In this document: positions 12,044 through 21,864 of the stretch, piece by piece | How positions within the stretch are numbered: position 1 is the stretch's first letter | How the letters are laid out: each line of letters starts with the position of its first letter | DNA from: Cercozoa sp. M6MM | Lineage: Eukaryota > Endomyxa: Ascetosporea | Assembly (NCBI GenBank): GCA_040357565.1 | Contig: JBDODJ010000002.1 | Direction: 5' to 3' (one strand) | Length of the DNA stretch: 64,000 nt | The notes under the pieces: model-generated | Seen by the model: the letters and a program-made list of their open reading frames with translations, nothing else | Databases searched by the model: none | Told to the model about the DNA's origin: nothing | Position numbers and translations under genes: made by a program

Positions 12044-13594
12044 CTAACCCAAGGCGACGTCTAGGTACATCATGAGCGAAAATCCAATGGCAAAGCCGAG
12101 CTGAGTGGACCAGCGGCGGCCACTTTCGGCGAGCAGTTCGGCCGCCACGACAAACAACATTGCACCAGCTGGGGGGGGGGGGGGTAGTTCTCTATTGATA
12201 CAGCTGGATGGTATGTATGTGTACCAGCGTAGGCGAGTGCGAAAGGCAGCACTGCACGTGCCGATGTGGTGAAGTAGGCACCAAGCACAGCACCCTATCC
12301 AACAACGTGTTGTCTTACATCCCAGCAAAAAAGGGGCAAAAGTACAATAGGTTCGACCAGACCACTGAGTTGTCCCTGTACGATACCATCACATATATTT
12401 GGACGGGGTAGGGACGGAAGTTCAGTACCAACAAAAAGGATGTAGCAGTCGAGACGCCCTCCTTGCGCAACGGCACAGACACCGCCATGCCTTCTGGCAC
12501 TACGCAGCGAGTCCTCAAAGCAAGGTCAATGAGACAAACATAAAGCAGGCAGAGTACCGTTCTGCAGAGCAATGGCTAGCGTCAGTGAAAGCGCCAGCGG
12601 CATCTTATGCGGCCTGAACAATTCAATGTACATCACCTTATCATATACACTATACCGAAGATCTTACTGCAACTGCGCAGCGGCAAAAGCGACGCCCACA
12701 GCAATGCCTACAATAATAACAGAGAAAGTTGAAAGAAACACAACACCAACTAAAGAATACAGAAGATACAGAAGCAAGTACCCTCAGGCAGATTGTGCAC
12801 GGTTACAGCGCCAACCAGCAGCAACACACGTCGCCACGAATCCGCATCACGCAGCATGCGTGCATCGATTTCCTCTTCTTCACACACACACACAAACGAA
12901 ATCGATGCACTAAAATAACACACACAAACGAAAGCAAACCAGAAAGCACACACCGTTCTTTTTGGCACTTGCCGACAGTCGTCGTTCCAAAGCGTCACTA
13001 CAGATTCAAGACTTCAACTATACCGTATTATCAGGAATGACGACTCGATTGAAAGCTACCTGGCCAATCGAAGTGAAACAAAGGCGGCAATCACGCCAAT
13101 AACCTGAATTTGCACTCAATAAACCCTATTCGACTACTTTCTTTTGGAGAACGTACTGCAGGAAGCGCGGCCACATGTGCCTCGGCTTCGTAGATTTCGG
13201 CTGCGTATTCCACTGATGGTTGTAGCAGGCCTGCACAACCGAAAATTACTTTCCTCAAACAACAAACAGTCTTAACATAGCAGAGGACACCAAAGCACGA
13301 GGCTGCGACCATGACGCCGCCGGCTGCGCCCATCGACATGTCCAGGCTGTTCTACTCAATGAAACCTGTCGCACACGAGAATGAGGTCAAACGAAGCGTT
13401 TCTTACCTGTGAAACATCTGCAGATAATAATACGGCGCCAGCGCCAAGGGCTGTAGCGAACCACGTCACAAGGCCGCCTGTGTTAAGTGTTTGCAAACGA
13501 GTCCAAAAATATTTACGAACGGTATTTGAACAGAATCAGGCAAACCTAGCAAGGCATTCCAAACCGGGCGATCGGCATCGAGACCAAGATTCAT
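12044..13594 (-). CDS. ZIP-family zinc/metal transporter (ZIP11/GufA-like)
   Basis: Membrane transporter expected to move zinc or related divalent metals into the cytosol. The start at 13594 reads MNLGLDADRPVWNALLG, followed after an intron by TGGLVTWFATALGAGAVLL (TM1), then SMGAAGGVMVAASCFGLL (TM2). The diagnostic ZIP metal-site motif VTVHNLPEG appears near 12850-12800. The last exon has GAMLFVVAAELLAES, LGFAIGFSLMMYLDVALG and the stop at 12044-12046. TM1-TM2 and the LMM.LDVALG ending are the ZIP11/GufA pattern. Introns contain a G-run on the plus strand (12171-12184) and CA repeats (12882-12930). Exons between 12300 and 12700 are not individually resolved. Confidence 0.8.
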
Positions 13595-13736
13595 AAGATA
13601 TACTCAGGGGTAACACACGTACACATCGCACGCACACACAATTTGCCGATCTCCAGCGACGTGATACTGCAGAAATTAAACAACTCAAAAGAAGGTGATA
13701 TAGAGCTGAAACCATGCGCATGTCCGTGCTGACGTA

Positions 13737-16700
13737 ATGAAGTATATTAGAGATGTTACAGCTTTGCTGTTTGTTATCACGGCACTTTCTTCATTGATCG
13801 TGCTGTTGACCCGACCGCGCGGACTTGACTTCCCGCCAGAATTCGTGTCTGCGCGGATCGCTGGCCTCCAAGCAGATACTTTTGTACCACCGCCGTATGA
13901 GGCTTCTTTGCTCGCCGATCGCGTGGTTTTGCTGGTGGACACAGGTGTGATACTTTAGCTTGTTTTGAGTTGTACCAGGAAGTAAAGTTAAGCTTTGTTT
14001 AGGCGTGAATTCACTGTGGCGTTTCTTACCGCAATGGCGTCATTTGCAGAAACGCGGAGAACCTGCCATGTTCTTGAACTTTCACCGACTGCCGCAAGCA
14101 CTGAAGTCGGTAACCTTAAGGTTTTACTCCAGTTCAGCTTCTTCAGCTTTCGACTTTGCCAAAGACCAAGTTCTGTTTTGTTTTGCAGTGGCTTTCGGCA
14201 GGAGCACTCGGGAAACAAACAGTTTGGCTCGAAGCAGGCGCTATTCTTGCCAAAGTTTTTTCTCTTTTGCTGTGTTTTAATTATTTTGACTGTCCTTTTG
14301 TTAGTGGATAAAAGATGACGAACTCAGTGGCCACATGGATCGCAACTTCCGGAGGTACCAACTTTGTGTTTTTGCGAGATTCATTCAAAGTTTTTCTGTA
14401 GGGCAGTCGAATCCTACGACAGTGCAGTTGTTTTTCACAATCTTGCCATCGATGCGATGCTGCCCAATGGTCACAAGTAAGTTGTCGCAAGCTTCAATCA
14501 GTTTAAAACCTAAAGTAGAAACGATGCTTCCTCGTTTAATCTAGAGACCTCGAACACGCCTTGTTTTGGCCTTTGAAGCGCCGTTTTCTGCTTGATCAAG
14601 TCTACACATTTCCCGTTCAGGTATTTTTCACTCGAGATTCTAGCTTTCAAACAGAAAAATCGAAAAGATGTTTGTCGCAGTGGTTCAGCGTGGTGAAACC
14701 GATGAAAACCGAAGCGAAAGCGAACGCAGCAGCGACGAAACTTCTCGAATCGATTTGTTCCGCCGTAAGGAAGAGTTTTCTTTTGTTTATTTTGTACAGT
14801 TTAAGAATGTGTAGATTGTTTTCTGTCCAAATGTTATGATTCAACAACGTGACATCTTTCTTTGTGTCTTGTTTTGCAACGTTGTACATTGAAAGCAAAC
14901 TGTTGTAGTTTAGTTTTGTACTGTATTTGTGTTCAGTTGAAAGAAGCGTTGCCGGCACAAAGACTGAGCGAGAATGTGAATTTGGGAGTGCCTTCGACAC
15001 TCGCGTTGGAGGACTTGCGCCGATTGAATGCTTCGGTAGCTAGTCACAAGTCTTGTTCTTCATGCTGTTTAAAACTCAAATGAGGAACAGATTCAAACCG
15101 GCGCGACGCAGGAAATTCTCGTGCACGACTTTGTTTGCACTGCCTTAAGTACATTTTATGCCCCCCCCCCCCTCTTACCCATTTACGCCTTTACCTCACT
15201 TTACCCCCCCCCCACGACAGGTGCAGCGGCTAGAGAGTTGTTGCGAACGCGAAAGCTGCGCATGGGCTTGAAACACGATCGCGCGCCGTCGCATGTCGCT
15301 GTCAATCCGCGCTACATTGTGCGTTCCCTTCGACTTTCTCTTCTTTCCTGAGACAAAAGAGACTGTGCAGACTCGACTCGGCATGCTGTTAGACCCTCTA
15401 GCACCCGAGTTTGGACTTATTAACGCTGCTTTAAGTGTACTTGTTTCTTTGTGGCTACAAGGGGGTTAAAGCAACATAATTGCAGGGAAGAGTCGGCGGC
15501 AGCTTGGCCACTTTGACTCGGTTTTCACTGTCGGTTGTTGCCGGTGATCGGTACCACACTTCGATCACTGATCGATCATAGTGATCGATGGTACTTTTGA
15601 TGATGTGGTAGCGACGCAAGGGAGCAGGAGAAACGCGTGCTGGAAATAACGCGAAAACTGCGCGATCCGCGAAATTTCACGCAAAATGACGAAAAAAACG
15701 CGAAATTGTTCGAGTTTTTCATCGTTCAGGACGATGATAACAAGCTCGTTTTCGACAATCTTGCCGCACATCCACTGCTGGGTATTGCTTTACCCCTACC
15801 CTCACACTCCCTACCCTCTTTACCCCCCCCCCCCAGAGGAAAGAGGGAAACCGTGGATTGGTGGTCACGTGTTTCAGTCGTCGCTGGGACTGTTCACACA
15901 AGGTGACTCTTTTGTCCCCCTCCCCACCCCCTTTTACCCCACCCTCCCCTTTTACCCCACCCCCTTTTACCCCACCCCCCTTTTAACCCTCCCCTCTCAG
16001 GTGCCTTGACGTTGGCGCCGATGGCGACGTTGCAGGCGACGCGCGAAGCGACGAAACGCGCCGAACGCACGCGCGTGCGCAGCGAGTGTCACCGGCGCTA
16101 CGGCGACTTTTGGTTCGGCGACTCGTCGCAGAGTAGTTTAACCCCCCTGCCCTGCCCCCTACCCCCTACTCCCTACCCGCTTTCCCTACCCCTTACTCTA
16201 CCCTCTCCCCCTCCCTCCCCCAGGCGAGTGTCTCAAGTTGCTGGTATCGCGTCGTTTTGACAACGATCACCACAAGCAGAAACTCGACGATATCCAGACT
16301 GAGTAGTTTTTCCGGGCCCGCCCCCCCCTCGACTTACCTTTTACCCCCCCCCCCCCCCCAGACCGAAATTGCGACTGTTGCGAATGGCGACGATCGATGT
16401 GCCGCCGAATCAGTTCGGTGCCATCGGTACCCTTAACGAGGGTCGTTTGGACCAGGAGGAACGACAGGTACCCGGGTGGTTCCATGTCGCTGTCAAGGAC
16501 AAGTTCGTCGTTACGTCGCACTCGCTTCGCACTGGTAGCACGTGGGTGGGGGTAAAGGGGGGTTAAACTCATCGCATGTATCCCAGGCGCCGAAGCGACA
16601 GCGTTTTTCGAGTGTTCGCACCAAGTGGCACTGCTCTACAGTACCCCCGGGTCATCCCCAGTTCCCCCCCCCCCCCCCCATTATACCCCCCTCCAGCCAA

Positions 16701-16963
16701 GTGGAAAGCGCGGACGCTCGCAAACGACGCTGTCGAACGCGTTTTCAAAGATGCCGGCGTTCCTGTTCCTTCTGTAACTATACCTCCCTCCCGCCCCACC
16801 ATACCCCTACCTCCCCCCCCCTACATAGACGCTACTGGCGGCGTGTCTGCGCGACCGCGCGGTCGAGCCGGGCGGACGCAGGCGTCGGCGTGCCACTGAG
16901 GACAGCAGCGACGGCACGCCGCTGCACGGAGTGGCACCCGTTGCCTGGCACCTCTTCCGCTGA
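13737..16963 (+). CDS. Multi-exon protein with N-terminal membrane anchor, unrecognised
   Basis: Starts at the ATG at 13737 with about 7 residues, then a hydrophobic helix (VTALLFVITALSSLIVLL): a type II anchor or uncleaved signal. At least a dozen exons follow. They include GVNSLWRFLPQWRHLQKRG, WLSAGALGKQTVWLEAGAI, DSAVVFHNLAIDAMLP, ALEDLRRLNAS, LGMLLDPLAPEFGLINAAL, FFIVQDDDNKLVFDNLAAHP and GKPWIGGHVFQSSLGLF, and a later segment containing GWFHVAVKDKFVVTSHSL. Several introns from 15160 onward have very long C runs before the acceptor. The last exon probably ends at the TGA at 16961-16963 after an Arg-rich segment, though frames there are ambiguous. I compared it by eye with carnitine acyltransferase and PIG-S patterns and could not establish either. 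A lumenal enzyme or transport factor is a guess only. Confidence 0.5.
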
Positions 16964-17239
16964 CTTTTCGTCGCATAGCCATTCTATGAAAGAATCAAAG
17001 ATTTACAAGCCGAATGTCCGTGTGACGTGGACAAACTTGAGCAAACTTAAGCAAAGCTCGTTCAGTTTTTTCGATTGGAAGGGGGCAAAGTCCGAGCGCT
17101 CTGGGACTTCGCCTGGCACGCGCATCGGGGACCCAGTTTTGCGAGTGTGGTGTCGTGTTTATTTTGAAACTGCAGTTCAGTTGGTGTCGTCAGATAGGTA
17201 GGGGCACAGTCAGGCAACCCACACGATACCATTGAAGCG

Positions 17240-17901
17240 ATGAAACTGCTGTCGCTGACCGCGCTGATTGCGGTGAGTTTCATTACGCTAGTATCCGCCT
17301 ACCCTGGGGTACCTCTGTTTCCGGTCCCTCGAGTTCCAATCGTTCCAAAAGTTGGAATTTACACGATCTTCTTATCTGAGAGCAGCGACAGGCAGCATAT
17401 GAGCAACCGCATTCGCCCATCCATCCTCAAGGGACCACACCGTCCCCAAGACCGAGCGGAGAGTTGCATAACCTTGTAAAATCGAATCTTTTTAATACGG
17501 TGCGCCCTTTTCTGTAAAGACACGACTGTGTGCTGTCGGTAGCAAGATGTGCCCAAACCGGCCCCGCAGTCCCTCCCACTCAGTCATATTGAATCTGCCA
17601 AGAAGACAAGTCAACTGACTAACCTCAACCCCACCAACAAATCTGCCATAGACAAGGCGTTCCGAGAGCATTCGAAGACTGGTCACGGTGGACTTCAAGT
17701 CGGTTATGTGGTACAGTTGAAAGAACAGAAATCTGCTGTAGTGTATATTAAAACACACAAGACAGTAAACTTACTTACGTTGAATTTAAGGGTTGTTTAC
17801 AGGTTTCCAAGTTTGATGCAATCATTGAGAGCATTCAAGACTCTGCAGAGAAAGAAGCTGCCAGACAGTACGCAATCGAGAAGTTGAGCACCTTAGAATA
17901 A
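17240..17901 (+). CDS. Small secreted or ER-directed protein, 108 aa
   Basis: Three exons join at phase 0: 17240-17272, 17543-17737 and 17803-17901. The first exon is only MKLLSLTALIA, the core of a signal peptide, and cleavage would leave a polar mature protein beginning near QDVPKP. The mature part has Ser/Thr-rich sequence, a segment NKSAIDKAFREHSKTGHGG, and a C-terminal amphipathic helix (FDAIIESIQDSAEKEAARQY). Intron 1 is 270 nt, long for this locus, so a further small exon inside it cannot be excluded. Its signal peptide resembles those of the JmjC gene and of the second GPI-anchored gene (MKL plus hydrophobic). No domain is recognised. Confidence 0.6.
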
Positions 17902-18537
17902 CTAAACGGAAGCCTGATCCGAACTGACTGGATCGTTCGTTCTGGAGACGCTCTAATTTACAGTGCTGGGGTGGGAGACTTTCGCTTGGGTTTAATGCAA
18001 TAAGCTTAGATTGTCGTATACACGTGCAGTCGCTCGATAATGGATCAGAGGCAGGTCGCCCTCCCAGTAAGACTCAGTCGATTGCACATACACATCTTTT
18101 ATGTACATAGGAGACACCTCACTTAAAGATAGCTTCTCCAGCGGGAAGTATCCCTGTCCACGACGGACTCGCTGAACACAATTAGCGGCGTCCGCACCGG
18201 TGTCCGCCCAGCAGTATGGCCAGTACAGCTAAGGCCACGGCGACCGCAAGGCGTTCCAGGCCGCGTGAGCACTGATGCGAGGCCATCTCACACCCTGCCT
18301 GTGATTCCTCTGGTGTGCGCACATGACGCGAATCGAGTGTAAAATTTACTACTGACCGTGCTGGTGATATCGAAAATAACATCAATAGATAGTGGCTACA
18401 AAACATCCCCCCCCCTTGAATCACGCACTGAGCAGACAGTGTACTGTACGGGTACTGTAACAACTCTACCAAGTTTGCTGCTCCGATTCTGTTGGGAACG
18501 ACTTTTTTTACCTTGACTTTTTTGGCGGTTGTTTAGA
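17902..18537. other. Intergenic, no supported gene
   Basis: About 640 bases between two small plus-strand genes. A minus-strand open frame ending at 18182 encodes a hydrophobic C terminus (LAVAVALAVLAILLGG) that could be a tail anchor. Its upstream part has no convincing start, and the local C run (18409-18417) lies on the wrong strand for the intron habit of this region. I therefore do not call it. Confidence 0.4.
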
Positions 18538-18977
18538 ATGTCGCAACAAACATACGCCTCCACACTCGCCGAAAACGGATTGAAAGACGTTAGCGGTGCA
18601 CTGATGAAGTCTGCTACCCACGACACCGGGCTCGAAAAGGGTGATTTTTTTTTCGCTGCGGACTGCATCAAATAAAACTCTAGGGGGGGGGGGGGGGGGT
18701 AAGGGGTAAAGGGGTAAAACTCTGAATATGTGTATACTTGCAGGTCTTAGCAGCTTTGGTGAAAGCCTTCGCGGTGGCATTAGCGACGCAGCTAGCAAGT
18801 TTGTGCTGGGTGCGATCGTCATCGCCTTGATTTGGGGAAGCTGTACGTCTTTTGCTTTCTTTCAGCATGCTGAGTGTTTTGTTTTATTCCCTGCCGGCAG
18901 GTAAGTACCTTGAAATCAAGGACCGTCGAAATCGGCGGTCAGAAGACCGAAGTCACCGTACGCGTGACAGCGAGTAG
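18538..18977 (+). CDS. Small single-TM protein, about 92 aa
   Basis: Three exons with consistent phases. The first runs from the ATG at 18538 (MSQQTYASTLAENGL) to a donor near 18640. The second, about 18745-18843, ends in the membrane segment FVLGAIVIALIWGS. The third begins at 18901 and ends at the TAG at 18975-18977 with a strongly basic, Arg/Ser/Asp-rich tail (DRRNRRSEDRSHRTRDSE). The layout is a polar N-terminal domain, one TM helix, then a basic tail, so it is probably an integral protein of an internal membrane. Intron 1 carries a run of about 17 G on the sense strand, the reverse of the C-rich tracts seen in other introns here. Confidence 0.6.
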
Positions 18978-19478
18978 CACTTGCATCCATCGACATCGAT
19001 CGATACTAGTCGATTATCACTGTATAAGTCTATGTTAGTTCCGTCAGTCTGAGAGCGCAGAACCCAAGACCGCCAGGTTGAGAGCAACCGAACGCAAAAG
19101 ACCCCGAGAAAAAGGGTTTGCAGGGGCTAAATACATAGGGTACCTGGGAACGGTGTTCTTACAGTAAACTTAGGCCTGCACACCCTGGTTTTGCGCAAAT
19201 CCCTGAGTTGGGTACCGTGACTGCAGCGGGGGCAAAAGAGGGCAAAGGGCGGGATCCAACCGTACGCCAGATACACCACACTTCTGAGTCAAAGATACCA
19301 TTCAGGCTCCAAACCAACCTTTACGATTCAAACAGAAGAAAAAGTAGAGCAGTACGGTGCAATTACTGCGTAATTACAAACCTTTTGTTCTCGGGGCATG
19401 TACCTAACTTATGACAACTAGTATATTGCGATGTAGCTGTGGGAACAACAGAAAAAACAGACGAGACGCGTTCGCGCC
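18978..19478. other. Intergenic, no supported gene
   Basis: About 500 bases between convergent genes. I see no coding exon with plausible splice sites on either strand, and no repeat. Confidence 0.4.
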
Positions 19479-21760
19479 CTATTGCGAACGACTGGTTCCC
19501 TGCAGAGTTTCCGCGCGCATGTCTGTGTTTGGAGTCACAACGTCGAAGTCGCTCACGTTGCTGTAGGTGTCCGACTCGATTTTACTGTTAGTGGATTCTG
19601 ACAAAGACTCCGAAAACTCGCGGTGTCGTTGCAGACTGCTCGAGTCCGAAAGCGACAATGACAGGTCGGTTGCTGACGAAAACTGCGAGCTCGACACAGC
19701 CAAGTTGGCTACGTGAGGATTCAGCATAATGCGGCAGCTACACGAAGCGCAATGTTATCGAGAAATTTAAGAGCAGCTACACGAAGCGCAAAATATACAT
19801 CAGGCTGCTCTTAAATTTCTCGATCACTGTGTCCTGTGCATCACGATGAATAACAGAAACCCTTCCCCCTCCCCCACACCCTCCCCCGTGAAACGCAACA
19901 TACGAACAACCAGTGCAAAGTGTCTTTTTGCACGCACTGAACGGTTTCTAGCACGTCATTTGACAGCAACTGATCTAACTTGAGCTTGTTGTCTTCCAAG
20001 TCGCCAGTTGCAGCCTCGTAGCTAAATATCACAGTCGCTTCAAGGGAACACAGTTTAAAAGCGGTACTTCGCAAGCCAGCTTTCGATCTTTTCGCGCGTA
20101 TTTTTCGCAATAAAGAGCGGAAGCGACTGCGAAAAAGTATAGCACATGTGCTTTGCAACAGAAAAGAGTTAGTTTACGGGATCGACTGGTTCGGCAATTT
20201 CATGACACAGACCAAGCACCGTTTTTTCTAAGAAGGCAAATACGAACTGAAGGTGTGGTGTCGCGGGTTAAGAAGTGAAATCTCACCAAGCTCTTCATCC
20301 AAAGCGCTTGGGCTGCTGGTGTAGGATTCTGCGGCGGCACGCGCCGGCTCAATGATTGTGCGGTACTTATCACACGCGAGGTACAGATCAACAGCAGCAT
20401 CCCCACTTCATACCGTATCAAAGAACGTAAACTCAAAACAGTGGCAGGGAAAGTAGTTTGTAAGTTTATATTTACTTGTATTCGAGAAGCAAAAAGTAAC
20501 GAAGTGTCACTGCGGCAGTGCCTTCATGTCTGAATCAGTAGTGCATTGCTTTGCAAGAAAAGCAAATTATCTTTACACCCCAGAAAAAACCAATTACAGA
20601 AACTGCTCAAGCAGTTGAATGCGACGATCTCTTGAAAGCAGGTCACTCAAAATCTCGGAGACTGCATAAAACTAGGCTGAAACTGAAGCTGTGGATAGGG
20701 AACGAAATAGATGCAACAACAGTACGGGCGTGGCGCCATCGCTCTGTGGACAAGCGCTTGGCCTTCGACGCACGCGCACGGATAGTGCTTTGCCGCATGT
20801 CGTCGCTGGCCAAGCGACGAGGCGACACTTGGTCGTCCTCTTGGCGTTGAAACCTATCACCATTGCGTGTCATCAAAAGTAGCGTCCTGTAGAAAAAGTT
20901 CAAAGCAAAATCTACATGCGACTGAGTTGGCCAGACACTCTGTGCTTTCCTTTCAGCAGTTTCAAGTGCTGCTTTTGTATCTCCCTGTTCCCAGCAATTC
21001 AAAAACTCCCACAATCCGATAATTCCTCAGTTTGCAAAGCAGTTCGGTATACGCTGTGATGCGAGAGAAGGCGAGACGAAAGGCAAAGCGAATTTTGCGT
21101 GTGAACTGAGTCCTAAAAATCAAGAACTGGTGCTTGTAGGCACTAGAGGGGTACTTTGCGGTGGTTTACGGTGGCTTTGATTGCAAAGCGCTTTCGATCG
21201 CCGCCAAAAAATCAAAGTAGGCATCAATCGGAACTCCGTATTTGACGTGTGTTGTCGCAATCCTAATTGCGCGCTGTTTCAGCGTGTCAAAATCGTGCAT
21301 GGTCAGAACAGTGCTGGAGAGCATGTGCATAAACAGAGCGGCCCGGCGGCTAGACACTGCCACGGACTTCAAACTTCCAGAACCCTTGCGTCGCCTGAGA
21401 TTCACACAACGCACTGTGAGCACAGGCCCAAAGTCGGCGCGATGCTGAAACGCGTAGCACGTGAAGATCTCGGCATGCTCTGGATGTTGATTGAAAAAAT
21501 TCTGGTAAAGAAGCAAACCGATCTCGACTATCGAACATGATGTATTTTTGCATATTTGAATGACGAGAAACGGGTAATGAAGCACAAACTGAGCGAACAT
21601 ACGGCGTTGGCACTCAACGTGGTCAAACCTAAACTTAGTTCGCAAGCACGTGCGCATGCCAGAATCAGAAAGGAAACAAACTGTAAATTCTACCAGAACC
21701 CCTGCAACGTTGCCACCAGTTCGACTTCAAACGCGCTCAAAGTTTGCGACTTTGAGTCAG
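19479..21760 (-). CDS. Globin-RGS fusion protein
   Basis: Minus-strand gene whose N-terminal part is a globin. A-helix: LSAFEVELVATLQ (near 21715). B/C: EIGLLLYQNFFNQHPEHAEIF (about 21555-21490). E/F: FMHMLSSTVLTMHDFDTLKQ, then IATTHVKYGVPIDAY, where the His is the expected proximal F8 ligand. G: FLAAIESAL. After an intron a helix-H-like segment (RKIRFAFRLAFSRITAY) completes the fold. An RGS domain follows near 20680-19920: AVSEILSDLLSRDRR...LEQFL, GDAAVDLYLACDKYRTII, FIAKNTREKIESWLAK and DVLETVQCVQKDTLHW, matching the RGS order. The Ser-rich tail ends at 19479. The TAA after QSKPP overlaps a gtaaac donor, and splicing there restores the globin. The start codon is not resolved. The gene lies about 100 bases downstream of the histidine kinase on the same strand. 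RGS domains speed GTP hydrolysis by G-alpha; haem-linked control is inferred. Confidence 0.6.
19757..19824. repeat. Perfect 21-bp inverted repeat with duplicated 3' splice site
   Basis: ATCGAGAAATTTAAGAGCAG(C) at 19757-19777 is the exact reverse complement of 19804-19824, with a 26-base loop. The 19-base word gcagctacacgaagcgcaa occurs at 19734-19752 and again at 19773-19791. In the minus-strand gene this word spans the intron acceptor (…cgtgtag|ctgc), so the acceptor is present twice. It lies in the last intron of the globin-RGS gene. Confidence 0.9.
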
Positions 21761-21864
21761 ACTTTTGACTTATGGCGCTGGAACGGTGTCGTGATACAAT
21801 CGCCGGAAGTAACGTGAAAAATTAAGTTTAAGTTACTGAGAATAAAAAAGCTGTTTACCTAAAC

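Noticed and set aside
15559-15586. Short inverted repeat built on cgatcact/agtgatcg near a splice junction.
   Set aside because: Eight-base arms in a gatc-rich stretch are too short to set apart from chance.
13737-16963. Carnitine acyltransferase or PIG-S identity for the membrane-anchored unknown.
   Set aside because: Key motifs such as the catalytic His context of carnitine acyltransferases could not be found in order.
18182-18472. Minus-strand frame with a hydrophobic C terminus, possible tail-anchored protein.
   Set aside because: No credible start or upstream exon, and the C run is on the wrong strand for an intron of a minus-strand gene.
21166-21175. TAA after QSKPP as the end of a single-domain globin gene.
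   Set aside because: The TAA is part of a gtaaac donor. Splicing to the acceptor before GACTCAG restores a helix-H-like segment, so the stop is probably intronic, though not proven.
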